A DNA stretch of 64,000 nt from Desulfoluna spongiiphila (GCF_900101345.1 NZ_FMUX01000010.1:1-64000), one strand, 5' to 3'. Shown: positions 8,740-17,628, numbered from the stretch's first letter. Notes: generated from the letters alone by a model not told the origin. A program made the numbers and translations.

Positions 8740-9810
8740 ATGGAGATGCAACTCAAAACCACCCGAATCCTCGTCGTGGACGACGACCCGGCAACCCTCC
8801 TGCTCCTCAAGCGAACCATTGAAAAACAGGGCGCCCAGTGCCTCACCGCCACCTCGGGGGAAGAAGCCCTTACCGTCATGCGCACCACCCCCATGGACCT
8901 GGTGCTCACCGACATCCACATGCCGGGCATGGGGGGGCTGAGTTTTCTGAAACAGCTGAAAGAAGAGATCCCGGTGGACGTGGTGGTGATGACCGGGGAC
9001 ATCAAGGGATTTCGATACGATACCATCATCCACATGGGGGCCGTGGACTTTCTGGTCAAACCCCTGGAACTCAACGAGGTGGTCCTCAGGCTGCAACGGG
9101 TTATTCGGGAAAGGCGGTTGATGCGCGAGCTGGAGAGGGCCCACACCACCATCAAGCACTCTTATCTTGATACGGTCCGTCGCCTCGTGGTGGCCGCCGA
9201 ACACAAGGACGAGGGCACCGGGGACCACATCGTCCGCATGGGAGACTACTGCGTGCTTTTGGCCAGCATGATGGACCTCCCCGATGACTTCATAGAGCTC
9301 CTGCGCTACGCCTCCCCCATGCACGACATCGGAAAAATCGGGATCCCCGATGCCATCCTCTCCAAACCCGGTCGCCTCACCGATGACGAGTTTGAAATCA
9401 TCAAGACCCACACCACCATCGGCGCCAAGATCCTTGCCAACTCAAGCTCCGAAGTGATCCGACTCGGGCAGGACATCGCCCTGTCCCACCACGAGCGCTG
9501 GGACGGCAGCGGGTACCCCAGGTGCCTCAAAGGGGAGGCCATTCCCCTGGCCGGCCGCATTGTCTGTGCCGCCGATGTCTTTGACACCCTCACCTCGCGA
9601 CGGCCTTACAAATCCATCTACCCACCCCATGTGGTCTATGAATTCTTCGAAAAGCAGCGGGAAGAGCACTTCGACCCGGATATTGCCACCCTCATCCTGG
9701 ACAACTTCGACCACTTCATTGCCCTGGCCAACCTCAACCAGGCCGACCCCTATCCGGGAGACTCGGACCTCTTCTTCCTGAGTGAACGGGACATCGCGGA
9801 AATGCGATAG
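8740..9810 (+). CDS. Response regulator with HD-GYP domain (cyclic-di-GMP phosphodiesterase)
   Basis: The 356-residue protein has an N-terminal receiver (about 6-125) with the acidic pocket DDD, the phospho-acceptor Asp in LVLTDIHMPGMGG and the Lys in DFLVKPLEL. A short helix links it to an HD-GYP domain (about 145-345). The metal and signature motifs are intact: AAEHKDEGTGDHIVRM, MHDIGKIGIPD, HHERWDGSGYP and CAADVFDTLTSRRPYK. It should hydrolyse cyclic di-GMP under control of an unlinked histidine kinase. ATG follows AAGGA at seven bases. Confidence 0.94.
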   Translation: MEMQLKTTRILVVDDDPATLLLLKRTIEKQGAQCLTATSGEEALTVMRTTPMDLVLTDIHMPGMGGLSFLKQLKEEIPVDVVVMTGDIKGFRYDTIIHMGAVDFLVKPLELNEVVLRLQRVIRERRLMRELERAHTTIKHSYLDTVRRLVVAAEHKDEGTGDHIVRMGDYCVLLASMMDLPDDFIELLRYASPMHDIGKIGIPDAILSKPGRLTDDEFEIIKTHTTIGAKILANSSSEVIRLGQDIALSHHERWDGSGYPRCLKGEAIPLAGRIVCAADVFDTLTSRRPYKSIYPPHVVYEFFEKQREEHFDPDIATLILDNFDHFIALANLNQADPYPGDSDLFFLSERDIAEMR

Positions 9811-9819
9811 TCGCACCAA

Positions 9820-9866
9820 AGGGACGGACCGAAACAATCCCCGGGATGTTTTCCGGTGTCGTCCCT
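9820..9866 (+). terminator. Imperfect long hairpin after the HD-GYP gene
   Basis: AGGGACG pairs with CGTCCCT, and inner segments ACCGAAAC and GTTTTCCGGT add further pairing. The structure begins nine bases after the stop codon. There is no T-run, so it may be a 3' stabiliser or a Rho-type end rather than an intrinsic terminator. The rest of the gap to 10111 becomes AT-richer and shows nothing else I can name. Confidence 0.35.
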
Positions 9867-10111
9867 GTGCCAAGGACACAGCCCCCCCTCACACCGAATG
9901 CCCTGTTCCCGCCAACATACCGCACGGTTATAAACGACGTTAACATTGACGATCCCGGATCATCACCTGTCAACCAGAAACCACTGAAAAATCTTCATAT
10001 CTCTACTAATGATTTGATTTCCCGGATTTGTCGCTGTAGTATATGGTTTACAAACTAAATTGCTTTTGATTGATATATGAAGCAGTCGCTACGCCCCCCC
10101 CGGAGCGACTC

Positions 10112-10927
10112 ATGCGGATAAAAAATGAAATCAATGAATTAGATTTTACGTACAAACCAATCCATACCACAGAGACTCGATACCAACCACAAACTCGGCT
10201 ACCAAACATGACACCAAAACGACTTAACCCCATTGCGGGCGCTGCCCTTCGCTTTGTTTTCTATATCCTTTGCCTGGGAACCATGGTTCTTCTGGTGACC
10301 TGGGAAGCCAAAAGGCACACAGGAGACATCCTCTTTAATGAGAATTCAATCCTTGAGAGCCTTCAGGCCACCCTTCTCTTCCTCACCGCGGCATCGGCCT
10401 ACCTGGCAGGCCACCTCAACGACTCCGACAGCCCCCTGGCATCGCTCCTTGTGGGTGTCGCCAGCATCGCAGCCATCCGCGAATTTGATTTTGCCCTGGA
10501 CCGGTATGTCTTCGACGGTGCCTGGCAGGCCATGGCGCTCATCGTCGCCGCCTTTACCTTTATCCACGCCTGGCATCACCGAACGGCGTTAAAAGAGGCC
10601 GTCCTCAGCTTTATAGGGCGCCCCAGCTTCGGGGTCATGGCCGCAGGCGGCATCACGGTTCTGGTTTTCTCTCGCCTCCTCGGACGGCAGGTGCTCTGGC
10701 AGGCCGTCATGCATGAAGGGTACATGCGGTCCGTTAAAAACGCGGTGGAAGAGAGCTGCGAACTTCTGGGCTACAGCCTGATCTTCTTCGGGACCCTCGA
10801 ATTTCTCTACGAAGCGATCCTCGCCAGAAAAAATGCCCGCCACACCGCACCGAACAAGGCCCCCCAGGCACCCAAAAAGGACAAGGCATCCCCATACCTC
10901 CGGAAAAACTCCGGACTCCACTTTTAG
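10112..10927 (+). CDS. Conserved-type integral membrane protein, function unknown
   Basis: The product has about 271 residues and six predicted membrane segments (for example FVFYILCLGTMVLLVTW, MALIVAAFTFIHAW, GVMAAGGITVLVFS, LLGYSLIFFGTLEFLYEAI). It ends in a Lys-rich cytoplasmic tail. I chose ATG 10112 for its GGAG at 10102-10105; ATG 10208, which begins just before the first helix, is possible and would drop 32 residues. Acidic and His residues within the helices (EFDFALDRYVFD, HAWHH) are notable. I do not recognise the family. It stands alone. Confidence 0.7.
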   Translation: MRIKNEINELDFTYKPIHTTETRYQPQTRLPNMTPKRLNPIAGAALRFVFYILCLGTMVLLVTWEAKRHTGDILFNENSILESLQATLLFLTAASAYLAGHLNDSDSPLASLLVGVASIAAIREFDFALDRYVFDGAWQAMALIVAAFTFIHAWHHRTALKEAVLSFIGRPSFGVMAAGGITVLVFSRLLGRQVLWQAVMHEGYMRSVKNAVEESCELLGYSLIFFGTLEFLYEAILARKNARHTAPNKAPQAPKKDKASPYLRKNSGLHF

Positions 10928-10936
10928 TGCCCCTCC

Positions 10937-10958
10937 CCAGGCCTCCCCGGAGGCCTGG
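10937..10958 (+). terminator. Strong GC-rich hairpin after the membrane protein gene
   Basis: CCAGGCCTCC and GGAGGCCTGG form a 10-bp perfect inverted repeat with a two-base centre, nine bases after the stop codon. No T-run follows, so intrinsic termination is uncertain. Confidence 0.45.
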
Positions 10959-11095
10959 CGCGATGCCCTCGTTTCACCCGGATATTTCATGAGAAAACGA
11001 CCAGGGACTCGTGAATGCCCCCCCTTCTGCAGAAACTCTCCCCATGCGTTTCCAGTGCCCACCCCCGGCCCCCAGGGCCAACGCATTTAAATTTT

Positions 11096-11266
11096 GCCTC
11101 CGGCGGCCCTGCCGGAAGCCAACCCTTTTAAAATTTTAACAAACAGACATTGAATGCCATATTGGTTCATTCAAGTGTACTCGTATTTCGATTGATCTCG
11201 CCTGATGTGCAAGGCAACCGAAAAGTTTTTGCGGAGCTTTTTTCAAAAAAGCGACCCGCCGGAGGC
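11096..11266 (-). repeat. Dispersed intergenic repeat
   Basis: It starts TGCCTCCGGCGGCCCTGCCGG and ends CGCCGGAGGC, and includes the AAATTTTAACAAACAG segment and the GTTTTTGCGGAGC / CAAAAAAGCGACCC module near the right end. The middle (about 11140-11215) is AT-richer and diverges from other copies. A degraded fragment (AAGGTGGCCTACCTTGCCTCCGG, in two parts) follows at about 11483-11506. Confidence 0.75.
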
Positions 11267-11438
11267 AACTTGCAGTTAAATACGTTTGCCCTGCCCCGTC
11301 CCCCATTCCCCCTTGATATTTCTATCCGCCAAAGATAAGAGTTTAACGTTACACGGCATGATTGATACATTTCACACCCCACTACCAGGGCCCATGCAAA
11401 AAACAAACATACGAATTCCATAAGAATGCCGCTGTGAG

Positions 11439-11461
11439 TTAACCCCAGAAGCGGGGGTTAA
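11439..11461 (+). promoter_or_regulatory. Hairpin upstream of the tungstate transporter
   Basis: TTAACCCC and GGGGTTAA form an 8-bp perfect stem with a seven-base loop, about 105 bases before the wtpA start. It may be an operator or a leader hairpin. It is not a recognisable Moco riboswitch. Confidence 0.35.
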
Positions 11462-11565
11462 ATCGCTGCGGCAACCAGCTGTGAAGGTGGCCTACCTTGC
11501 CTCCGGAGACATCGATTTCTGTATGTTTTTTTTTACGCCAGCCCCTCACATGGAGACACCCACCC

Positions 11566-12537
11566 ATGAACCGATTCCTTCGACTGATCCTCGTCAATGC
11601 ATTCCTCTTTTTTCTCCCGGCAGCCCTTTTGGCAGCCCCGTCGGGAAAAGTGATCATCTTCCACGCTGGCAGCCTCACCGTCCCCTTTGCAAAAATCGAA
11701 AAGAACTTTGAGGCGATCCACCCGGATATCGACATCCAGCGGGAAGCCGGAGGCAGCACCAAAATGGCCCGCATGATCTCCGAGCTGGGAAAACCCGCCG
11801 ACATCATGGCCTCCGCCGACTACGCCGTCATCGACAAGGGCCTTGTCCCGGCCCATGCCGACTGGAACATCCGCTTTGCCACCAACCGCCTGGTCCTTTG
11901 CTACACCGAAAACAGCCAGTATGCAGGAGAGATCACCGGGGCCAACTGGCATGAGATCCTCCAGCGCAAAAACGTGGTCTGGGGCCACTCCGACCCCAAC
12001 CTCGACCCCTGCGGTTACCGCAGCGTCATGGCCCTGAAACTGGCTGAAACCCACTACGGACAAAAAGGGCTCTATGACAGCCTCATTGCCAACCGCCCGA
12101 AAAAAAACATCCGCCCGAAATCCGTGGAGCTGATCTCCCTGCTCAACACCGGCAACATGGACTACGCCTTTGAATACCTCTCCGTGGCCGTCCAGCACGG
12201 CCTCAACTACGTGGAGCTCCCCGCCACCGTCAACCTGGGGGATTACCGCTACGACGACACCTACAAAACAGCCGAGGTAAAGGTGACCGGTAAAAAACCC
12301 GGCACCTTCATCACCCGAAAAGGAAAATCCTGCACCTACGGCATCACCCTGGTCAAAGACGCCCCCAACAAAGAGGCCGCCGTCCTCTTCCTCGACTACC
12401 TCCTGGACCCCGAAAAGGGCCTGAAGGTCCTCAAAGAGATGGGCCAGCCCCCCTTTGTCCCCTGCCGGGTTCCCTCCGATGCCGCCTTGAGCAAGCTGCC
12501 CGCCGATCTTAAAAAAAGGGTTGAAGTGAACATGTAG
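11566..12537 (+). CDS. wtpA: Tungstate/molybdate ABC transporter, substrate-binding protein
   Basis: The 323-residue periplasmic protein has a signal peptide (residues 1-22, ending LLAAPSG). The WtpA/ModA hallmark [18 protein letters not shown] follows, then [30 protein letters not shown] and [12 protein letters not shown]. This pattern matches the WtpA branch, which prefers tungstate, rather than TupA. GGAGA sits nine bases before the ATG. It is followed, after a double repeat, by the permease and ATPase genes. Tungstate or molybdate would feed enzymes such as the formate dehydrogenase at 45393. Confidence 0.9.
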   Translation: MNRFLRLILVNAFLFFLPAALLAAPSGKVIIFHAGSLTVPFAKIEKNFEAIHPDIDIQREAGGSTKMARMISELGKPADIMASADYAVIDKGLVPAHADWNIRFATNRLVLCYTENSQYAGEITGANWHEILQRKNVVWGHSDPNLDPCGYRSVMALKLAETHYGQKGLYDSLIANRPKKNIRPKSVELISLLNTGNMDYAFEYLSVAVQHGLNYVELPATVNLGDYRYDDTYKTAEVKVTGKKPGTFITRKGKSCTYGITLVKDAPNKEAAVLFLDYLLDPEKGLKVLKEMGQPPFVPCRVPSDAALSKLPADLKKRVEVNM

Positions 12538-12618
12538 GGCAACACATGCAACTTGCCTTCTATGGTTAAAGTCGGATGAACCACAGGGTCAAGAGGGTTC
12601 AGGAAAAAACAAAAAGAT

Positions 12619-12788
12619 GCCTCCGGCGGCGAGGTGTGCCACCTCGAAAGCAGGTTGCGAACGCGATTTGCCCTTCGTTCCTCAGGGAAAATCACATTCG
12701 CTATTGATTCAGATGATACTGAATCTGTTTTTAAAACCTGTTTATCAAACTTTTCAAAAGTTTGGCCCCCGGCAGGGCCGCCGGAGGC
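12619..12788 (+). repeat. Dispersed intergenic repeat, near-complete reference copy
   Basis: This 170-base copy shows all modules in order: terminus GCCTCCGGCGGC, hairpin AGGTGTGCCACCT, the TTCGTTCCTCAGGGAAAATC segment (first 20 bases), AAACTTTTCAAAAGTTT, and terminus GCCGCCGGAGGC. The termini are exact inverted repeats of 12 bp. A further conserved segment resembling CTTCTATGGTTAAAGTC lies to its left (about 12556). Confidence 0.9.
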
Positions 12789-12802
12789 ATCTTTAACTTG
12801 GT

Positions 12803-12962
12803 TGTCTCCGGCGGCAAGGTTTGCCACATTGAAAGCAGGTTGTGAATGCGTTTGTCCCCTCGTTCCTCGGGGAAAATCCCATCCGCATTTAATCCAGGTT
12901 GGTCTGAAACTGTTTGCCAAAACCTGTTTGTTAAACTTTTTAAAAGTTTAGCCGCCGGAGGC
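12803..12962 (+). repeat. Dispersed intergenic repeat, second tandem copy
   Basis: This is a second copy in the same orientation, 14 bases after the first. It begins TCTCCGGCGGCAAGG and ends GCCGCCGGAGGC. Together the two fill the wtpA-wtpB gap, so the operon is interrupted by about 350 bases of repeat. Confidence 0.88.
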
Positions 12963-13001
12963 TATGTCGAGCTGAACAGCCACAATAAAAAGGCGATTTT
13001 C

Positions 13002-13805
13002 GTGAAACGATCCTTTTCCCGCGTTCATTCAGGGCCGGTTCTCTGGCTCATGGTGTCTGCCAGCGTGATGGTGGCCCTGGTGATCCTGCTGCCCCTGATC
13101 CAGATGGTCACCGGGCCCACCCTTGCCCACCTGGCCGAAGCCATAAAGGACCCTGACGTGCGCGGGGCCATCGGCCTGAGCCTGGGCACCTCCTTTGGGG
13201 CGGCCACCCTCTGCCTTGTCTTCGGTACCCCCTTTGCCTACCTGCTGGCCCGAAAAAATTTCCGGGGCAAGCACCTGGTGGAGAGCATCGTGGACCTTCC
13301 CATCATGATCCCCCACCCGGTCATCGGCATCGCCTTTCTGGGCATCGCAGGAAAGGGCCATTTTATAGGCGATCTGATGCACGCCCTGGGCATTCGCATC
13401 ATGGGCACCACCACGGGCATCGTGGCGGTCCTCACCTTTGTGGGCCTGCCGTTTTTCATCGGCAACGCGGTGAGCGGGTTCAAAAAGGTACCGGAACGCC
13501 TTGAAAACGTGGCCCGAAGCCTCGGTGCCTCCTTTCCCCAGACCTTCCTGCGCGTCACGTTGCCCCTGTGCTGGCGCTCCATCCTCGTGGGGTTTATCAT
13601 GAGCGCGGCCCGCGCTTTGAGCGAATTCGGCGCCGTCATCATCGTGGCCTACCATCCCATGACCGCACCGGTCATGGTGTACGAGCGATTCACCGCCTAC
13701 GGCCTCTCCTACTCCCAACCCGTGGCCTTCTGGCTTATTGCGGCAAGCCTCCTGCTCTTTGTGGCCTTGCGGTTCCTCACCCTGCGCGGAGAAACAGCGG
13801 AATGA
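13002..13805 (+). CDS. wtpB: Tungstate/molybdate ABC transporter, permease
   Basis: The 267-residue inner-membrane permease has about six helices. The cytoplasmic loop for the ATPase is RSLGASFPQTFLRVTLPLC (EAA-type). I chose the GTG at 13002, just before the first helix and after the repeat. The open frame extends upstream to 12846, but those codons belong to the repeat and are unlikely to be translated. It overlaps wtpC by four bases (ATGA). Confidence 0.88.
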   Translation: MKRSFSRVHSGPVLWLMVSASVMVALVILLPLIQMVTGPTLAHLAEAIKDPDVRGAIGLSLGTSFGAATLCLVFGTPFAYLLARKNFRGKHLVESIVDLPIMIPHPVIGIAFLGIAGKGHFIGDLMHALGIRIMGTTTGIVAVLTFVGLPFFIGNAVSGFKKVPERLENVARSLGASFPQTFLRVTLPLCWRSILVGFIMSAARALSEFGAVIIVAYHPMTAPVMVYERFTAYGLSYSQPVAFWLIAASLLLFVALRFLTLRGETAE

Positions 13806-14512
13806 TCAAAATCACCAACCTCTCCATCCATCTTCCCGACTTTGCCGTCCAAGGGGTCTCCCTGGCCATCACCCCCGGAGACTTTTTCATTCTCCTGGGC
13901 CCCACCGGGGCAGGGAAAAGCCTGATCCTGGAAGCCCTGGCTGGCCTTGTGCCCATCAATGACGGTTCCCTGCACCTCAACGGCCACGAGATCACCCACC
14001 TGCCCCCGGAGAAACGCCACCTTGCCATTGTCTACCAGGACGGCGCCCTGTTTCCCCACCTCACCGTGGAAGAGAACATTGCCTTTGGCCTGCGCTACCA
14101 AAAAAAAGAGGCGGACGATGCCTGTCAAACGGTCCATGACCTCATGGACCGCCTGGGCATCACCCACCTCAAAAACCGAAAGCCAAAAACCTTGAGCGGC
14201 GGTGAAAAACAGCGCACCGCCCTTGCCAGGGCCCTTGCCGTAAAACCGGATGTCCTGCTCCTGGACGAGCCCTTGTCCGCCCTGGACCCCGTCACCCGAA
14301 AAGAAATATCTGCCCTTCTGAAAACCCTCCACCACGAGGAAAACATGACCTGTCTCATGGTCACCCACGACTTTGACGAAGCCCGGTACCTCGGCCAGTC
14401 CATGGCCGTGATCCGTGACGGCCGCATCGAACAGTCCGGCCCCGTCCACACCCTCTTCCACCACCCCAACACACCCTTTGTGGCCCGATTCCTGGGCGCG
14501 GCCACAGGGTAA
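13802..14512 (+). CDS. wtpC: Tungstate/molybdate ABC transporter, ATP-binding protein
   Basis: The 236-residue ATPase has Walker A GPTGAGKS (about 35), the Q-loop in VYQDGALFPHLTV, signature LSGGEKQRTALARAL, Walker B VLLLDEPLSALD and the switch His in MVTHDFDEA. It lacks the C-terminal TOBE regulatory domain found in longer ModC proteins. It overlaps the permease stop codon and completes the ABC importer. Confidence 0.9.
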   Translation: MIKITNLSIHLPDFAVQGVSLAITPGDFFILLGPTGAGKSLILEALAGLVPINDGSLHLNGHEITHLPPEKRHLAIVYQDGALFPHLTVEENIAFGLRYQKKEADDACQTVHDLMDRLGITHLKNRKPKTLSGGEKQRTALARALAVKPDVLLLDEPLSALDPVTRKEISALLKTLHHEENMTCLMVTHDFDEARYLGQSMAVIRDGRIEQSGPVHTLFHHPNTPFVARFLGAATG

Positions 14513-14527
14513 AACAAAGAAAAAATG

Positions 14528-14570
14528 CGCCTCCGGCGGCAAGGTGAGCCACCTTGAAAGCTTATTTCCG
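14528..14570 (+). repeat. Dispersed intergenic repeat, left-end fragment
   Basis: GCGCCTCCGGCGGC is followed by the hairpin AAGGTGAGCCACCTT. The rest is missing, but the flanking segment TTAACCATAGAAGGC at 14578 recurs next to other copies. Confidence 0.7.
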
Positions 14571-14641
14571 CAACGCTTTAACCATAGAAGGCTGCTTTTC
14601 CACCGACGTCATCCTCGAATGACATGCTTAACAGTCACTGT

Positions 14642-15481
14642 TCAGGCAAAAGATGCAGCGGGCAGACCGGTTTCCGTGCGGATGCGGGAGACGATGGCTT
14701 CAAGGGCGGGGGCGTCAAGAGCCGTGATGTGGGATAAGCGGGGCTGCCGGGCCACGGTGTAGACCTGGACCCCGGCAATGACCGCCCCGGCTTCCGTAAG
14801 GCGATTCAGGCACCCGATGTAGCGGTCCACGGCCTCGTCGGAAGGGGGCTGTCCCCACCGCTTCATGAACATGGACTGAAGGGTGACGGGAAGGACCCGG
14901 CTGGCATCGAAGATGTTCTCTTCCAGTTTTTCGAGGGGAAAAAGGGTGCTGTTGATGCGGGTCATGCGCTCCTGGTCCCCGGCATCCAGCTTGATCCATA
15001 CTTCGCCCCCAGCGGCAGCCAGACGGGCCAGAGCCCGCTTTCCCCAGGGGCGATGGATAAAGGTGCCGTTGGTGATAACCACCACGGGGATATCGGCAAA
15101 CCCCAGGGCGTCCAGGGTGTCTGCGGCCAGATCGATGCAGTGATCCAGGCAGCGGACGGCCATGGGTTCGCCGTTTCCGGCAAAGGTGACATCCCGCAGG
15201 GCCGGGGAGTGGGGTGACAGATCGGAGAGCATCTGGTAGAGCTCCTGGCCTAAAGCTTCCGGATCCACCTGCGCCGCTGCGGCCGGTGCGCTCCGGTCCA
15301 CCTCACAGTAGATGCAGTTATAATTGCAGCGGTTGTCCAGGCTCAGGTTGACCCCGATGGAAAGGCCCCGGGAACGGCGGGAGATCACCGGGTAAATATA
15401 GCTGAAGTGGCCGTAGGCCCTTGAGTGGCGTACCGTGGAAAGTTGAGAGCGTTGGGTAAACACGAGACATTCCTCACACAT
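14642..15481 (-). CDS. Radical SAM protein
   Basis: The 279-residue protein carries the radical SAM cluster motif CNYNCIYC (about residues 53-60). A GNGEP motif follows (VTFAGNGEPMAV), then VVITNGTF and WIKLDAG. Two extra cysteines sit at the N-terminus (MCEECLVF). There is no recognisable C-terminal Fe-S domain, so it is a compact family member whose substrate cannot be assigned. It lies alone, with 158 bases to the diguanylate cyclase gene behind it. Confidence 0.85.
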   Translation of the reverse strand: MCEECLVFTQRSQLSTVRHSRAYGHFSYIYPVISRRSRGLSIGVNLSLDNRCNYNCIYCEVDRSAPAAAAQVDPEALGQELYQMLSDLSPHSPALRDVTFAGNGEPMAVRCLDHCIDLAADTLDALGFADIPVVVITNGTFIHRPWGKRALARLAAAGGEVWIKLDAGDQERMTRINSTLFPLEKLEENIFDASRVLPVTLQSMFMKRWGQPPSDEAVDRYIGCLNRLTEAGAVIAGVQVYTVARQPRLSHITALDAPALEAIVSRIRTETGLPAASFA

Positions 15482-15605
15482 GGCAGGCCCCTGCCGAGGC
15501 CCGGAAAAACGATCATGCCAGGGGGACGAAAGCCAAGGGTCCTATCCCCCTCTTTTTTTGATATCTGATATACCACAAAATTCGGACCGCCATCCACCCT
15601 TTCCC

Positions 15606-15633
15606 AAAAAAAACATTACCCGCAGGAGGGGTA
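15606..15633 (-). terminator. Probable terminator of the diguanylate cyclase gene
   Basis: On the minus strand TACCC pairs with GGGTA around seven bases, and a run of eight T follows after three bases. It begins seven bases after the GGDEF gene stop codon. Confidence 0.55.
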
Positions 15634-15639
15634 GCGTCA

Positions 15640-16845
15640 TCAAAGGGTTACCTGGGCCTGCTTTCGGATCACCACCCGGTTCCTCCCCGCCTCCTTTGCT
15701 GCGTAAAGGGCTTCATCGGCCCTGCCGATCAGCCTCTCCCGCGAGTCGCCCGGCCTCGGGACCACCACGGCACCACCGACGCTGATGCTCACGTGCCCCC
15801 AGGGCAAGGAAGGATGGGTGATGCGCAAGGCCCCCACCCTTCGCCGCAGGGACTCTCCCACGACGGCCAGGGCATCGGTGTTTCCCCCCGGACAGATCAC
15901 GGCAAACTCTTCCCCGCCATAGCGCGCAACCACCTCGCCTTGGCGCCGTGCCACGGCCCCCAGGGCACCCGCCACCTGCTTCAGGCAATCGTCCCCGGCC
16001 TGATGGCCGTAGGTGTCATTGTAAGCCTTAAAAAAATCGATATCCACCATCAGCAGTCCCAGGGGCGCCTCCCCCCGCATGGCCCGCCGCCACTCCCCTT
16101 CCAGGGCCTCGTCAAAGGCCCGCCGGTTGCTCACGCCGGTGAGCCCGTCGAGGTATGTGATGGTCTGCAGCCGGCCGTTGGCCTCAAGGAGTTCCCGGTT
16201 CGTCTCCTTGAGCTGCCGGTGCTGCTCTTCCATGGTACGACTCGTCAGATAGCCCCCCACGCGATCGGAAAAGCGGAACCGAACCATGATCAGCCCCACA
16301 AGGGCGGTAAGTACCACATCTCCGATATCGAACCAGGAAAACCCTGTCCACCCGCCTGTCCATGCCGAACCAAGAAAAAAAAACAGCAGGGCGCACAGGT
16401 AAAGCCCCAGGGAAAACATGGGGGTAATCACGATGAGAAGGGAGCTTAAAAGAAGGACGGTTTCAAACACAAAGGGGGTCCCCGCAAGGATGGCCGTCCA
16501 TGCGGCCCCGAACATCAGAAGAATCAGGTTCAGGCGATGGATAACAAAGAGCCGGGGAGACTCATAAAGGAACCGCCTGGCGTAAAACGAGATACCCACG
16601 GTGAGAAGCGGGGGCAGGAAAACCACCCCGAAAAAAAGACCCCGGTCCATGGCAGGCACCACAGCGGAGAGAAGCGCCCCCATGTCTTCCGTAAAGCCCA
16701 CCCACAGAAGAGACAAAAGGTACTGGGCGATGACCAGAAGGGCAATGGCCTGCTCGCGGACAACGTTGTGCCGTGCGGCCCGGTGGTTGAACCCCGGCAC
16801 ATCCCGTGGCGGAATATCTTTTCTGTTTTTCAGGTTGCATCGCAT
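15640..16845 (-). CDS. Membrane-bound diguanylate cyclase (GGDEF)
   Basis: The 401-residue protein has about six N-terminal transmembrane helices (residues 30-205), a short coiled linker (MEEQHRQLKETNRELLEANGRLQ) and a GGDEF domain (about 225-395). The active-site motif is RYGGEEFAV, and DGLTGVSNRRAFD and MVDIDFFKAYNDTYGHQAGD are intact, so it should make cyclic di-GMP. The inhibitory site five residues before GGEEF reads RQGE instead of RxxD, so product inhibition may be weak. ATG 16845 has GGGGGA five bases upstream; a longer frame to 16935 is less likely. The 315 bases upstream hold nothing I can name. Confidence 0.9.
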   Translation of the reverse strand: MRCNLKNRKDIPPRDVPGFNHRAARHNVVREQAIALLVIAQYLLSLLWVGFTEDMGALLSAVVPAMDRGLFFGVVFLPPLLTVGISFYARRFLYESPRLFVIHRLNLILLMFGAAWTAILAGTPFVFETVLLLSSLLIVITPMFSLGLYLCALLFFFLGSAWTGGWTGFSWFDIGDVVLTALVGLIMVRFRFSDRVGGYLTSRTMEEQHRQLKETNRELLEANGRLQTITYLDGLTGVSNRRAFDEALEGEWRRAMRGEAPLGLLMVDIDFFKAYNDTYGHQAGDDCLKQVAGALGAVARRQGEVVARYGGEEFAVICPGGNTDALAVVGESLRRRVGALRITHPSLPWGHVSISVGGAVVVPRPGDSRERLIGRADEALYAAKEAGRNRVVIRKQAQVTL

Positions 16846-17160
16846 CGTGGTCCCCCTTTTTATTCCGGCCCCGGCACACTTCGCGTCATCCCATACAGGC
16901 CTGCCGCTGTCATGTTCTATCGGATGAACGCTCACGGAACATGAGAGGGTTTTTTACAAGGGCCCGGCACGAAAACGCCGTCGCCGTTAAAAGGGCGCCC
17001 CGGCGGCCGGGGGCACCAATCCGATGAACTTTAAGGACAAAACGGTGGCCCTCACCGGATGAGCCCACGGAATTCACCTTCCGTCACCGATTCACATTGC
17101 AGGGAATAGAGCGCTGGAGTATGGTAAGAAAATACCCCCTGAACAACCAAGGAGTGCATC

Positions 17161-17628
17161 ATGGATATTCAAATCGGCATCGGCATCGGCCCGATACATT
17201 TCGGCCAGGAAGAAGAGAGCGTGACCGAACACCTGGGCCTTCCCGAATCCCGGGAATACATCGAATTCGAAGATGCCCTGGGAGACGGCACGAAAGTCCT
17301 TGGATACTATGGGGACGGCCTCGTCTTCAATTTTGACTCCGACGACGACTTCCGGCTCTCCACCATCGCCATCCGCGAGCCGGGGCACACCCTCTTCGGC
17401 ACCGACCTCTTCGGCCTGAACAAGCTGCAGGTCCTTACCCACCTTGCCGGGCATATCGACGAAGAGCCCCAGGAAGAGGTCCACACCGAAGACGACGCAC
17501 CGGATTACCTGCTGGTGGAATACGTGGACCAGAGCCTCTTTCTCTGGTTTGACGCCGACACCCTGGTTGAGATTGAAATCGGCTACAGGTTCGACAATGA
17601 TGAGCCCGTCTGGCCGAAGAAGGCTTAA
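17161..17628 (+). CDS. Small acidic protein, function unknown
   Basis: The 155-residue protein is strongly acidic, with clusters such as NFDSDDDF and HIDEEPQEEVHTEDDAPD. It has no signal peptide or membrane segment. Alternating hydrophobic strands (IQIGIGIGPIHFG, YLLVEYVDQSLFLWFDADTLVEIEIGYRF) suggest a compact beta-rich fold. ATG follows AAGGAGTGCATC. It is isolated and ends in a strong terminator. I do not recognise the family; SMI1-like or immunity-type folds are possible but unproven. Confidence 0.75.
   Translation: MDIQIGIGIGPIHFGQEEESVTEHLGLPESREYIEFEDALGDGTKVLGYYGDGLVFNFDSDDDFRLSTIAIREPGHTLFGTDLFGLNKLQVLTHLAGHIDEEPQEEVHTEDDAPDYLLVEYVDQSLFLWFDADTLVEIEIGYRFDNDEPVWPKKA

Noticed and set aside
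12846-13001. N-terminal extension of the wtpB permease
   Set aside because: These codons lie in a dispersed repeat copy and lack a ribosome site; the GTG at 13002 fits the first membrane helix.
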